Shown here: positions 27,841 through 36,006 of the stretch, piece by piece
Numbering within the stretch: position 1 is the first letter of the stretch
Layout of the letters: every line of letters starts with the position of its first letter
Translations under genes and position numbers: made by a program
Notes under the pieces: model-generated
What the model was told of the DNA's origin: nothing
Databases searched by the model: none
The model's input: only the letters and a program-made list of their open reading frames with translations
Assembly: GCA_002281855.1 (NCBI GenBank)
Contig: NCHQ01000023.1
Location: forward strand, 124,001-188,000
Direction: 5' to 3'
Source of the DNA: Rhodospirillales bacterium 24-66-33
GTDB lineage: Bacteria > Pseudomonadota > Alphaproteobacteria > Reyranellales > Reyranellaceae
Length of the DNA stretch: 64,000 nucleotides

Positions 27841-27912
27841 CGTGGAAAATCCCCAAAAGCGAATGTGGACTCCATCCTGAATGCGGCACCGTCTTTCGAC
27901 AAGCGGTTGCTC

Positions 27913-27927
27913 GGTAACCTGGTTACC
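27913..27927. repeat. GGTAACC-T-GGTTACC palindrome
   Basis: This is a perfect 7-1-7 inverted repeat in the gap between the DoxX gene and the transporter relics. Its size and symmetry suit a dimeric repressor such as a LacI-type protein. It may be the leftover operator of the decayed sugar transporter that follows, or the control site of the divergent DoxX gene. No regulator gene is adjacent. Confidence 0.4.
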
Positions 27928-27945
27928 ATCCCGTCAGTGAGCGCC

Positions 27946-28120
27946 CGCGCTTCGCTCGAGGACGGCAAAGTCACGATTAACAGCAGGTAAAACGCCAGCG
28001 CACTCAAGTTCGTGAAGGAGCTTTACCCGATCTTCATCGCGGGCACGATGTCGTGAACGACATCACCAACAACCGGGGCTGGCACGCCTGTTCGGCAACC
28101 AGGCGTTCCTGATCTCGCTG
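27946..28120 (+). pseudogene. Relic of a family 1 sugar-binding protein
   Basis: Translated fragments read DGKVTINS, a stop, then NASALKFVKELYP, then after a frame change WNDITNNR and, in a further frame, NQAFL. They match in order the region DPAGKVVLNSAATLESVKFM ... WDDTGNNRAFL of the intact receptor at 10604-11914. Several stops and frame shifts make it non-functional. With the permease relic right after it, it marks an old sugar or polyol ABC operon that was deleted and eroded. Confidence 0.6.
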
Positions 28121-28154
28121 TGCCCGTTGCCGGCCGTTGGCCTGCTGACAGTGC

Positions 28155-28275
28155 ATCACGTTGCCGCTGGCGGTGCCCGGCCTGATCTCGGCCGGGCTCG
28201 CTACCCGTGGCAATCTTCTACTCCTTCGTCGTCGACGACTACCTCTGCTCCCTCACCGGTGCGGTGAAGGAGTAG
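28155..28275 (+). pseudogene. Relic of a MalG-type sugar ABC permease C-terminus
   Basis: One frame reads LPLAVPGLISAGLAT, another reads VAIFYSFVVDDYLCSLTGAVKE followed by a stop. These are the last cytoplasmic loop and the closing residues (SLTGAVKE) typical of MalG-like permeases, with the membrane span between them lost and the frame changed. The fragment has no start and cannot be expressed as a full protein. The order receptor then permease matches a usual sugar-importer operon. Confidence 0.6.
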
Positions 28276-28286
28276 CCTTTCCTGCC

Positions 28287-28457
28287 TCAGGCGATAGGGC
28301 CGGGTGGCCCCTGCGGATGCGGCACCGGCGTCGGCATGTCTTCCGGTGCCGGCGTCCCCGGCGGCAGTGGCATCTCGGGCGGCACAGGGTCAGTCTTGCC
28401 GGGAGCAGGCGGCACGGCGGGAACTTCGCGGGGCGTGTCTGCTGCGTAGAGCGTCAT
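28287..28457 (-). CDS. Small proline-rich protein
   Basis: This is a putative 56-residue protein with about one-third proline (VPAVPPAPGK, PVPPEMPLPPGTPAPED), no signal peptide and no known domain. The start at MTLYAADTPREV is chosen because it begins the low-complexity region and has GGAAAT upstream. A start 57 bases earlier is possible but runs into the terminator hairpin of the gene upstream. It may be a disordered stress-associated peptide, but expression is unproven. Confidence 0.45.
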   Translation of the reverse strand: MTLYAADTPREVPAVPPAPGKTDPVPPEMPLPPGTPAPEDMPTPVPHPQGPPGPIA

Positions 28458-28483
28458 CGTCAGTATTTCCTTTCGCGAATGCC

Positions 28484-28519
28484 GAAAAACGAATGCCCGC
28501 CTCTCGGCGGGCATTCGGC
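28484..28519 (-). terminator. Intrinsic terminator of the Gln-rich small gene
   Basis: On the minus strand, CGAATGCCCGCC-GAGA-GGCGGGCATTCG forms a 12-base perfect stem with a four-base loop, followed directly by TTTTT. This is the clearest rho-independent terminator in the window. It lies just after the stop codon of the Gln-rich gene on the same strand, which supports that gene being transcribed as a single unit. Confidence 0.85.
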
Positions 28520-28535
28520 TTCAGGAGATCAAGGA

Positions 28536-28685
28536 CTAGCGATCCTTGTTCTGCGGCTGCTGAGGCTGACCAGGCTGCTGGTTGGGCTGCTGGTTCTGCT
28601 TCTGCTGCTGCTCGCGCTGGACCTGTTCGCGCTGCTGGCGATCGCGATCCTGCTGCTGCGAGGGATTCTGCTTCTGGTCGTTCAT
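28536..28685 (-). CDS. Small glutamine-rich protein
   Basis: These 49 residues are almost all Q, N, P, R and K (MNDQKQNPSQQQDRDRQQ, then QQPNQQPGQPQQPQ), so the protein should be disordered and hydrophilic. GGAGAAACGCC before the ATG and a strong intrinsic terminator after the stop favour a true gene. No function can be assigned. It sits beside other small stress-type genes (EF-hand protein, GSP-like protein), which hints at a stress role only by association. Confidence 0.6.
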   Translation of the reverse strand: MNDQKQNPSQQQDRDRQQREQVQREQQQKQNQQPNQQPGQPQQPQNKDR

Positions 28686-28830
28686 GGCGTTTCTCCATGT
28701 TCGCCGCGACCGCCGGAATGGCAACCGCTCCCTACAAAACGTCTCTCACGGGAACGGGGTTGCACGTCGCGCCGTTTCTTGGCGTGCCAGACCGATGGCC
28801 GAAAAACGACGCTATTCCGGGAGGTTCTCG

Positions 28831-29292
28831 ATGATTACCAAGTTCGCACGCACAGCGATTCTCGCGGGCGTGTTTGCTGTCGTACCGCCGATCGCCTTCG
28901 CGGCCGACGAGGCCGGCTGCGCGGCGGAGTGGGCGCAGGCCGACGCAAACAAGGACGGGGTCATCGCAGGCCCTGAAGCCGACCGGTACATCGCCTACAT
29001 CCGCATTCGCGCCCAGGCCGAGCCGACAGACGGCCGCATCACGCAGGACGCTTTCATGCGGGCCTGCCGGGGTGACGTCTTCAAGGCGAGGCCTACCGAT
29101 CCCGGCGCGCCGTTGAAGGGCGCCAACTCCTTCACCGCGGCCCAGGCGAAGGATCGTGCGGTGGCTGCCGGCTACAGGGACATCGCGCCGCTCACGAAGG
29201 ACGCCGACGGCATCTGGCGGGGCGCCGCGCGCAAGGACGCCGACACGGTGAATATCGCCATCGACTTCAAGGGCAACGTCGTTTCGCAATAG
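28831..29292 (+). CDS. Exported EF-hand-like protein
   Basis: This is a 153-residue protein with a signal peptide of about 25 residues (MITKFARTAILAGVFAVVPPIAFA). One complete EF-hand loop is visible at 38-49: Asp38, Asn40, Asp42, Gly43, Ile45 and Glu49 at the calcium-binding positions. The rest has no clear domain. GGGAGG precedes the ATG. Its likely place is the periplasm, where it may bind calcium. It is followed 22 bases on by the GSP-like gene. Confidence 0.8.
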   Translation: MITKFARTAILAGVFAVVPPIAFAADEAGCAAEWAQADANKDGVIAGPEADRYIAYIRIRAQAEPTDGRITQDAFMRACRGDVFKARPTDPGAPLKGANSFTAAQAKDRAVAAGYRDIAPLTKDADGIWRGAARKDADTVNIAIDFKGNVVSQ

Positions 29293-29314
29293 CAATCAGG
29301 CAGGGAGGTTCACC

Positions 29315-29899
29315 ATGAAGACCATCACGCGCGTCTATGACACCTATGCACAGGCCCGGCAGGTCGTGGCCGAACTGGAAGCCGCCGGAGCGCCTCCGTC
29401 GGACATCAACATCATCGCCAACCGTTATGTCTGCGAAGAGACCGCGCGGGGCGAGGAGCCTACCGGCGCGGCAGCGGGCATCGGCGCAGCGCTCGGCGGC
29501 ACGGCGGGGCTGCTGGCAGGGCTGGGCATGATCGCGATTCCCGGGCTCGGGCCGGTCGTTGCCGCTGGTGCCCTGGCGGCGACGGCTGTCGGCGCCGTTG
29601 CGGGCGCCGCGACCGGCGGTCTCGTGGCCGCGCTCGTGTCGTCCGGCGTGCCGCAACGCGAGGCCGAGGTCTATTGCGAGGCGGTGCGCCGCGGCGGAAC
29701 GATGGTGAGCATGCGCACCTCCGAGGCCGACGAGCAGCGCGTGCTGCTGATCATGGACCAGCATCGCCCCATCGATCACGCCGCCCGCGAAGCCGACTAT
29801 CGTACCACCGGCTGGACGCGCTTCGATCCGCAGGCCGAGCCCTACACGCCCAGCCAGACCGAGATCGAGCGCCTGCGCCAGCCCTACGCGAGCACGTAG
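29315..29899 (+). CDS. General-stress-protein-like protein with Gly/Ala-rich membrane core
   Basis: This is a 194-residue protein with an N-terminal YflT/GSP17M-like domain (ITRVYDTYAQARQVVAELEAAG, SDINIIANR), a Gly/Ala-rich hydrophobic core (about 50-112) that could be one or two membrane spans, and a C-terminal repeat of the alpha/beta pattern (VPQREAEVYCEAVRRGG, VSMRTSEADEQRVLLIMD). Such proteins are induced by heat or salt in other bacteria. It seems to be in one unit with the EF-hand gene and has AGGGAGG before its start. Confidence 0.75.
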   Translation: MKTITRVYDTYAQARQVVAELEAAGAPPSDINIIANRYVCEETARGEEPTGAAAGIGAALGGTAGLLAGLGMIAIPGLGPVVAAGALAATAVGAVAGAATGGLVAALVSSGVPQREAEVYCEAVRRGGTMVSMRTSEADEQRVLLIMDQHRPIDHAAREADYRTTGWTRFDPQAEPYTPSQTEIERLRQPYAST

Positions 29900-29905
29900 A
29901 GGCGT

Positions 29906-30880
29906 CTACTTCTCCGGCACCTTGCCGATTCGCTCCACCGCGACTTTCAGCCGTGCGGCGTCCTTGTCGAGGAAGGTCTTGAACGCCGGTGCATCGAGAT
30001 AGGCGATCGGCGTCTCGACCTTGGCCATTGCCTCCTTGAACTCCGGATCTTCAGCCGTGCGACGCGCCGCGTCGCGCAGCGTCATGAGGATCGGGGAGGG
30101 CGTGGCTGCGGGCGCGAAGAGCCCCGACCAGATGTAGAAGGTGGCGTCGTAGCCAAGCTCCTTCATGCTCGGAACATCGGGCAGCGAGGCGAGACGCTTG
30201 TCGCCCCAGACCGCGAGCGCGCGCATCTTGCCGGCCTTGATCTGGCCGATGGCGGCCGACGGGCCCGAGGCCAACGCGTCGATCTGGCCGCTCAGCAGCG
30301 CCGCGACCGCGGGTCCGCCGCCCTGATAGGGAATGTGGAACAGCTTGATGCCCGCGGCATCGGCGAAGATCTCCATCGCCACGTGCAACGTGCCGTACAC
30401 GCCCGAGGAGCCATAGTTGATGGTCCCGGGTTTGGCCTTCGCGGCCTCGACCAGATCCTTCAGCGTCTTGTAGGGACCGTCCGCGCGCACCACGAGCACC
30501 GTGGGATCGGCGCTGATCAGAGCGATCGGCGCGAACTGGTCCAGCTCGTAGGCGGGTGTACGGCCCTGCAGGCGATCGGCCACCGGCAGGACCGAGATCG
30601 ACGACAGGGCCATCAGGATCGTGTAGCCGTCGGGGGCCGAGCGCGCGGCCTGCGCGGTGCCCACCGAACCGCCTGCGCCGCCCTTGTTCTGCACGACGAC
30701 CGACTGCTTGAGCAGCCTGCCCATCACGTGAGCCGTCGGCCGGCCCGTGATGTCGGCCACGCCGCCGGGCGGGAAGGGTACGATCATGGTGATCGGCCGC
30801 GACGGATAGGCTTCCTGGGCCTGGACCGGAAGGCCGAACGGCAGCATCGCCGCGCCGGCCAGAAGGGTACGCCGCTTCAT
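29906..30880 (-). CDS. Bug/TctC-family substrate-binding protein
   Basis: This is a second receptor of the tripartite tricarboxylate family, 324 residues. The signal peptide MKRRTLLAGAAMLPFGLPVQAQ is set by GGAGGAAACGAG directly before the ATG. YPSRPITMIVPFPPGGVADITGRPTAHVMGR near 25-55 and the GSSGVYGTLHVAMEIFADAAGIKLFHIPYQGGGPAVAALLSGQ region near 150-192 are typical. It differs strongly from the other Bug protein in this window and no membrane subunits are adjacent. It converges on the GSP-like gene with six bases between the stops. Confidence 0.93.
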   Translation of the reverse strand: MKRRTLLAGAAMLPFGLPVQAQEAYPSRPITMIVPFPPGGVADITGRPTAHVMGRLLKQSVVVQNKGGAGGSVGTAQAARSAPDGYTILMALSSISVLPVADRLQGRTPAYELDQFAPIALISADPTVLVVRADGPYKTLKDLVEAAKAKPGTINYGSSGVYGTLHVAMEIFADAAGIKLFHIPYQGGGPAVAALLSGQIDALASGPSAAIGQIKAGKMRALAVWGDKRLASLPDVPSMKELGYDATFYIWSGLFAPAATPSPILMTLRDAARRTAEDPEFKEAMAKVETPIAYLDAPAFKTFLDKDAARLKVAVERIGKVPEK

Positions 30881-30909
30881 CTCGTTTCCTCCAGTCACGT
30901 CTTGGTTGA

Positions 30910-31833
30910 TTACTTGCCCTTGGAGCCGGCCTTGGCGGCTCCGCTTCGGGTACCGGGATAGGTGGCGGTGAAGCCGAAGAGGGTCGAGAGTGCGTCCGGC
31001 ACCATGATCTTGTCGAGATCATCCAGGCCCGCGGTCTTGGTTGGCTTCAGGCCGAGCACCAGCGGTCCCTTGGGCGCCTTCCAGTCGCCGACGAAGGAGG
31101 CGAGCGCGTCGAGCGCCGTCAGTGTTTCGCCGGTCTGTGCCCGCGCGAAGCCGGCCAGCGCGTCGAGCGCGGTGGTGATCAGCTCCTCCGGCTTGATGCC
31201 CTCCTCGCTGGCAAGGGCCGGGACGAGCTTGTCCAGCAGCTGCTTGTCGTCGATCGTGAGGGAGGCGCTGCGCAGCCGGCCCTCGTCCTTGGCGGTGTCC
31301 ATGTCGGTGTCGTCGCTCACCCCGTCCACGATCATCGACAGGGCGAAGCGCGCCTGGCCGCGCAGGGTCACTTCCAGCAGGGTGAGCGTCAGGACCTTGG
31401 CGGCCGGGTCGATGCGATAATCGAGCGCGATGTCGAACGGCACCTTGGGGACGCCGTAGGGCTCGAGGGCGGTGAACATCTCGTCGTCGCCCGTCATGCC
31501 CTCCATCCTGAGCTTGGCAAAGCGGGGCGCGAGATCGTCCTTGGAATCCTTCCTGAGGCGCTCGAAGTCGAGGTCGTCGACCGTCACCTTGTCGATCCTG
31601 ATCGTGCTTTCCTTGTCGCCGGTCGCGGGATTGGCCGGCACCACGGCCACGACGTCCTTGAGCACGAAGCCCGTGGCGCCCAGCGGCTCGGCGCCGGCAT
31701 AGCTCAGCGTCTTGAGCTCGAACTGGGGCTTGATCTCCTTCTCGAAGCGCTCCAGCCCGTTCTGCGCCCAGCTGCCGGTCGCAAATCCGATGAACAGCAG
31801 CGCCGACAGCAGCGCCCCGAAAATTACCCGCAT
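30910..31833 (-). CDS. Exported hypothetical protein, 307 residues
   Basis: A signal peptide (MRVIFGALLSALLFIGFATGSWA) leads into a soluble periplasmic domain with no family I can name. The pattern of repeated beta-strand-like segments (ITVDDLDFERL, VTLTLLEVTLRGQARFAL, LRSASLTIDDKQLLDKL) recalls periplasmic lipid- or membrane-linked beta proteins, but this is only a resemblance. GAGGAGATGAGTTC before the ATG fixes the start. It is divergent from the OsmC gene with a 136-base gap. Confidence 0.7.
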   Translation of the reverse strand: MRVIFGALLSALLFIGFATGSWAQNGLERFEKEIKPQFELKTLSYAGAEPLGATGFVLKDVVAVVPANPATGDKESTIRIDKVTVDDLDFERLRKDSKDDLAPRFAKLRMEGMTGDDEMFTALEPYGVPKVPFDIALDYRIDPAAKVLTLTLLEVTLRGQARFALSMIVDGVSDDTDMDTAKDEGRLRSASLTIDDKQLLDKLVPALASEEGIKPEELITTALDALAGFARAQTGETLTALDALASFVGDWKAPKGPLVLGLKPTKTAGLDDLDKIMVPDALSTLFGFTATYPGTRSGAAKAGSKGK

Positions 31834-31969
31834 GAACTCATCTCCTCGCCAACGACCGAGGATAGCACAGCCCCCACCCCGGCGACCTCTCACCCTATAC
31901 GAAGGGAGGAATCGCTTCTGTCACACGGTCGGGGCATGCTGTGACATCGACCACCTGAAGGAGACGAAG

Positions 31970-32392
31970 ATGATCCGCAAGGCAAAGGCCGAATGGCGTG
32001 GCACGGGCAAGGACGGCACCGGCGGCCTCACCAGCGATTCCGGCGTTCTGTCCGGGACGCCCTATTCCTTCAAGACCCGTTTCCAGGGCGAGAAGGGCAC
32101 CAATCCCGAAGAATTGATCGCCGCCGCCCATGCCGGCTGCTTCACCATGGCGCTGGCGTTCCAGCTGCAGACGGCAGGCTTCACGCCGACCCTGCTCGAG
32201 ACCGAGGCCGCGATTTCGCTCGATCAGGACGGCGCGGGCTTCAAGATCAGCAAGTCGGCCCTCACCCTGGTGGCCGAGGTGCCGAACCTCGACCAGGCGA
32301 CCTTCGACAAGCTGGCCGAGGCGGCCGAGAAGGGTTGCCCCGTCTCCAAGTTGCTCAACGCCGAGATAACGCTCCACAAGACTTTGAAGTAG
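31970..32392 (+). CDS. osmC: OsmC-family peroxiredoxin
   Basis: This is a 140-residue thiol peroxidase that reduces organic hydroperoxides. The two catalytic cysteines are present: Cys57 in AAHAGCFTMAL and Cys123 in EKGCPVSKLL. The TNPEELIAAAHAGC run is the hallmark of the OsmC branch rather than Ohr. AAGGAGAC precedes the ATG and excludes longer starts. It lies alone with its own promoter region, in a neighbourhood rich in small stress genes. Confidence 0.93.
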   Translation: MIRKAKAEWRGTGKDGTGGLTSDSGVLSGTPYSFKTRFQGEKGTNPEELIAAAHAGCFTMALAFQLQTAGFTPTLLETEAAISLDQDGAGFKISKSALTLVAEVPNLDQATFDKLAEAAEKGCPVSKLLNAEITLHKTLK

Positions 32393-32455
32393 GTTCCGGC
32401 ATTCAAGAGCGGGTGCGCCGCCTCTCGCGGCGCCCCGCAAGCCGGGGAGATTTCG

Positions 32456-32797
32456 ATGGTTCGTGCGTTCGCCTGTTCGCTTGCGTTGCTGGTCCTGCCG
32501 CTGGCGGCGGCTTCCGCCCAGACGCTCAAGAAGGAAGACGCGGAAAAGATGGTGATCGGCCTCTACGCGGTTTCCATTGCCGTCGACACCTGCGACCTCG
32601 ACATGACCAAGGACCAGGAAACGCGCCTCGAGTTCTGGATCGACTGGGCCGAGAAGCAGCTCAACATCGCGGATCGCAAGCTCGACAAGACTTACGACAC
32701 GATGGAAAAGGAAGCCGACAAGAACAAGAAGGACTTCTGCGAGAAGATGATGCCGATCGCCACCCAGGCGCTGAAGGAACTCCCGCCGGCGATGTGA
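32456..32797 (+). CDS. Small exported hypothetical protein
   Basis: This is a 113-residue protein with a signal peptide (MVRAFACSLALLVLPLAAASA) and a short helical mature domain rich in charged residues. Cysteines near 47 and 95 could form a disulfide in the periplasm. I do not recognise the family. GGGGAGA lies before the ATG. A perfect GGCTGAGC-GAA-GCTCAGCC stem directly follows the stop codon and may end the transcript before the converging exonuclease gene. Confidence 0.7.
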   Translation: MVRAFACSLALLVLPLAAASAQTLKKEDAEKMVIGLYAVSIAVDTCDLDMTKDQETRLEFWIDWAEKQLNIADRKLDKTYDTMEKEADKNKKDFCEKMMPIATQALKELPPAM

Positions 32798-32816
32798 GGC
32801 TGAGCGAAGCTCAGCC
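32798..32816. terminator. Short perfect stem between converging genes
   Basis: GGCTGAGC and GCTCAGCC pair over eight bases around a GAA loop, directly after the stop of the small exported protein. There is no T-run on either strand. It is either a weak terminator or a simple message-end stem. Confidence 0.35.
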
Positions 32817-32882
32817 CAAGAAGCGGCAGGAGACTGCCATCGGCAATGTCCGGGAGCGCCGAAGGAAGAACGACCACAATCC

Positions 32883-33653
32883 CTACTGCAGTTCGATCCA
32901 CGCCGGTGCGTGGTCGCTCGGGCTTTCGCGCCCGCGTTCTTCCCGGTCGACGCCGCCGCACGCGAGGCGCGGGGCGAGATCGGGACTGAGCAACAGATGG
33001 TCGAGGCGCAGGCCGCCATCTCGCTCCCAGCGGTGCCGCTTGTAGTCCCAGAACGTGTACATCGGCTTGTCGGGATGGAGCGCGCGCAGGCTGTCCGTCC
33101 AGCCCTGCGCCAGCAGCTTCCCGAAGGCCGCCCGTGGCGCCGGCTGGACCAGCGCATCGTCCTTCCACGAGCGCAGCGAATAGATGTCGAAATCAGTCGG
33201 CACGACGTTGTAATCGCCGGCCAGCACGACCGGCGCGCCGCTCTTCAGGAGCGACCTGGCATGCCGTTGCAGCCGGCGGAGCCAGTCGAGCTTGTAGTCG
33301 AACTTCGGGCCCGGCTGCGGATTGCCGTTGGGCGCATAGAGGCATCCGACGATCAGCCCCTTCACCGCCGCCTCGATGTAGCGGCTCTGCACGTCGCTGC
33401 GATCGCCGGGCAGGCGCTTGCGCGTCAGGACGGGCTCCGCCTTGCGCCCCAGGATGGCGACGCCGTTCCAGGTCTTCTGCCCCTGCCAGACGGCGTGATA
33501 GCCGGCGCGCCGCACCTCGGTCTCGGGAAAGGCCTCGTCGGCCGCCTTCAGTTCCTGCAGGCAGACGATGTCGGGCCGGGCGCGCTTCAGCCAGGCCAGC
33601 AGGTTGGGCAGTCGCCGGTTGACGTTGTTCACGTTGAAGGTGGCGATCTTCAT
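32883..33653 (-). CDS. xthA: Exodeoxyribonuclease III / AP endonuclease
   Basis: This is a 256-residue enzyme of the exonuclease III family that cuts DNA at abasic sites and trims 3' ends. The start MKIATFNVNNVNRRL, the CLQELKAADEAFP segment near 32-44 with the metal-binding Glu, LAGDYNVVP near 145 with catalytic Asp and Asn, and SDHAPAWIEL at the C-terminus with the final Asp-His pair are all in place. It starts four bases after the stop of the upstream ABC exporter gene. Confidence 0.95.
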   Translation of the reverse strand: MKIATFNVNNVNRRLPNLLAWLKRARPDIVCLQELKAADEAFPETEVRRAGYHAVWQGQKTWNGVAILGRKAEPVLTRKRLPGDRSDVQSRYIEAAVKGLIVGCLYAPNGNPQPGPKFDYKLDWLRRLQRHARSLLKSGAPVVLAGDYNVVPTDFDIYSLRSWKDDALVQPAPRAAFGKLLAQGWTDSLRALHPDKPMYTFWDYKRHRWERDGGLRLDHLLLSPDLAPRLACGGVDREERGRESPSDHAPAWIELQ

Positions 33654-33657
33654 GGCG

Positions 33658-35514
33658 CTACCGATACCCCGCTGCCTGTAGCTCGAAGAGCTCGGCGTAG
33701 CGTCCTTGCTGCGCCAGCAGTTGCTCGTGGGTGCCCTGCGCTTCGACCCTGCCTCCGGCCAGCACCAGGATGCGGTCGGCCATGCGCACGCTGGAGAAGC
33801 GGTGGGAAATCAGCACCGCGGTCTTGCCCTTGCTCAGCTCCTTGAAACGCTGGAACACCTCGAACTCGGCGCGGGCGTCGAGGGCGGCGGTCGGCTCGTC
33901 GAGGATCAGCACTTCGGCCTCGCGCATGTAGGCGCGGGCGATGGCGATCTTCTGCCATTCGCCGCCCGAGAGTTCGACGCCGTTCTTGAAGCGCTTGCCG
34001 ATCATCTGGTCGTAGCCGTGGGCCAAGCGGCCGATCACCTCGTCGGCCTGACTGCGGCTGGCGGCGCGCGCGATACGCTCGCGGTCGCCGCGCGCTTCGA
34101 TGCGGCCAACCGCGATATTGTCGCCGGCCGGCAAATTGTAGCGGACGAAGTCCTGGAAGATGACGCCCATGCTGCCACGCAGCTCGTCGAGCCCGTAGTC
34201 GCGCAGGTCGCGGCCGTCGAGCAGGATGCGGCCCTCGTCGGGGTCGTAGAGCCGCGTCAGCAGCTTGACCAGCGTGGTCTTGCCGGCGCCATTCTCGCCG
34301 ACCAGCGCCACCACCTCGCCGGCCTTGAGGGTGAAGGAGAGATGGCGCACCGCCCAGCGCTCGGCGCCGGGATAGATGAAACCGACATCCTCGAACACGA
34401 AGCCGTCGCGGATCGGTTTGGGAAAGGGCAGGGGATTGCCGGGAGAGTGGATCTCCGGCTGGACCTCGAAGAAGGAAAAGAGGTCGTCGAGGTAGAGCGC
34501 CTGGCCGGCCACCGAGGAGAAGCCGCTCAGGAGCGATTCGAGCAGCGTGCGCAGGCGGCGGAAAGAGCCCGCGAGGAAGGTGAGGTCGCCGACGGAGAAT
34601 TCGCCGGTCAGGGTCCGCCACGCGATGTAGGCGTAGGCGAAGTAGTAGCCGATGGTGCCGATGGTGGTGAACAGCCCGCCCCAGCCGGCACGGCGCAGCG
34701 CGAGACGGCGGTTGGCCTCGTAGAACGAAGTCGCGAGGCGACGGTAGCGATCGATCAGGAACCCGTTCAGCCCGAAGATCTTCACTTCCTTGGCGGTCTC
34801 GGCGCTGGCGGCGGTCTGGCGGACATAGTCGAGTTCCCGCCGCTCGGGCGTGCGGCCGAAATCGAGCGAATAGCTCTTGGCGTTGAAATGCGCCTCGCCG
34901 AGAAAGGCGGGGACCAGCGCCACCAGCAGCAGCACGATCAGCCAGGGCGCGAAGACGATGAGACCGGCCGCGAGGCTCGCCACCGTCACCAGGTCCTGGG
35001 CCTGCGAGAAGAGCTGGCTCATCAAGGTCATGCGGCCGCTGGTCTGGCGTCGCGCCCGCTCCAACTGGTCCTGGAACTCGGCATCCTCGAAATCCTCGAG
35101 GTCGAGCGTCGCGGCATGCTCCATCAGCCGTACGCTCGAACTGGTGCTGACCCGCTCGGCCAGCAGCCCATCGAGCAGGGAGACGATGCGGCCCAGCACG
35201 TCGGCCAGCACTGCGACCGCGAACTCGGCCCCCAGCAGAAGCCCAAGTCGGTTGAGATGGCCGCTGTCCAGCCATTGCGGCAGCGTCGTCGGCTTGTCCG
35301 GCAGCTGCACCAGCATGACGACGTCGTCGATGATCAGCTTGCCGATGTAGAGCGTCGCCACCGGCAGCAGGGCGCGCACCAGGCGCAGCGCGATGGTCGC
35401 GGCGGTCAGCGTCGGGCTGGTGGCCCAGACCATGGCGAGGAAGGGCCGCAGGTTCCTGAGCGCGCCGACGCGCTCACGAAACGAGCTGGTGCTGATCGTC
35501 GACGGTGCAGGCAT
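33658..35514 (-). CDS. ABC exporter, fused permease-ATPase (MsbA-like half-transporter)
   Basis: This half-transporter has 618 residues. The N-terminal part (about 25-345) has membrane helices of the type I exporter fold. The C-terminal ATPase has Walker A GENGAGKTT near 400, LSGGEWQKIAIARA near 510 and LILDEPTAALD near 530. It would act as a homodimer exporting a lipid or a small molecule. No accessory genes define the cargo. The neighbouring xthA gene is close enough to be cotranscribed but is unlikely to share its function. Confidence 0.9.
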   Translation of the reverse strand: MPAPSTISTSSFRERVGALRNLRPFLAMVWATSPTLTAATIALRLVRALLPVATLYIGKLIIDDVVMLVQLPDKPTTLPQWLDSGHLNRLGLLLGAEFAVAVLADVLGRIVSLLDGLLAERVSTSSSVRLMEHAATLDLEDFEDAEFQDQLERARRQTSGRMTLMSQLFSQAQDLVTVASLAAGLIVFAPWLIVLLLVALVPAFLGEAHFNAKSYSLDFGRTPERRELDYVRQTAASAETAKEVKIFGLNGFLIDRYRRLATSFYEANRRLALRRAGWGGLFTTIGTIGYYFAYAYIAWRTLTGEFSVGDLTFLAGSFRRLRTLLESLLSGFSSVAGQALYLDDLFSFFEVQPEIHSPGNPLPFPKPIRDGFVFEDVGFIYPGAERWAVRHLSFTLKAGEVVALVGENGAGKTTLVKLLTRLYDPDEGRILLDGRDLRDYGLDELRGSMGVIFQDFVRYNLPAGDNIAVGRIEARGDRERIARAASRSQADEVIGRLAHGYDQMIGKRFKNGVELSGGEWQKIAIARAYMREAEVLILDEPTAALDARAEFEVFQRFKELSKGKTAVLISHRFSSVRMADRILVLAGGRVEAQGTHEQLLAQQGRYAELFELQAAGYR

Positions 35515-35551
35515 CCGGGCTCAACCCCCGCGAGGGCGCGCGGGTTCCGGC

Positions 35552-35932
35552 TCAGCCATCCGGCGCGGGCTGGGCGTCGAGCCACTCCCGCGCGAGGTGC
35601 AGCTCGCGGAAGATGGCGAGGGGCCGCCGGGCCGTCGCGGCCGCAGCGAAGGTCTTGGCCTGTCCGAAGCTTCTGTCGGAAGCGGCAACGATCGCCAGCG
35701 GCCCGACCTGGCCGTGCTGGGCATAGAGCACCACCCTGGCGCCCAACACCCGCAGGTTCTCGTCGCTCAGCGCCTCGGGCGTGTGGGTGATTTCGAAGAT
35801 CTTGCGATAGCCCATCGCGCCGTCCGCCGTGACGCCGGCGAAATAGCGCTCGATGTCGCTCACCGTGACCTTGTCCCGGGCAACGGCGACGACCAGCCGG
35901 TCGGTATGCGAGATCGTCCACTGGACGGGCAT
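35552..35932 (-). CDS. Hypothetical protein, STAS/SpoIIAA-like fold
   Basis: This is a 126-residue soluble protein. The pattern MPVQWTISHTDRLVVAVARDKVTVSDIERYFAGV, YRKIFEITHT and LVLYAQ-like strands resembles short alphaproteobacterial proteins of the STAS-like group, but key residues cannot be matched with certainty. There is no signal peptide. A longer start 51 bases upstream is possible, and no strong ribosome site is seen for either. It lies 37 bases upstream of the ABC exporter on the same strand. Confidence 0.65.
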   Translation of the reverse strand: MPVQWTISHTDRLVVAVARDKVTVSDIERYFAGVTADGAMGYRKIFEITHTPEALSDENLRVLGARVVLYAQHGQVGPLAIVAASDRSFGQAKTFAAAATARRPLAIFRELHLAREWLDAQPAPDG

Positions 35933-36006
35933 GATGGGAATTCTAGCACGGAATGGATGACGCGCGGGACCCGGAGACGGCATAGTGCGGCCTCCGGGGG
36001 AGTATC

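Noticed and set aside
32415..32433. GCGCCGC-CTCTC-GCGGCGC stem considered as a terminator for osmC
   Set aside because: No T-run follows it. It may simply be a GC-rich stem in the short gap before the next gene.
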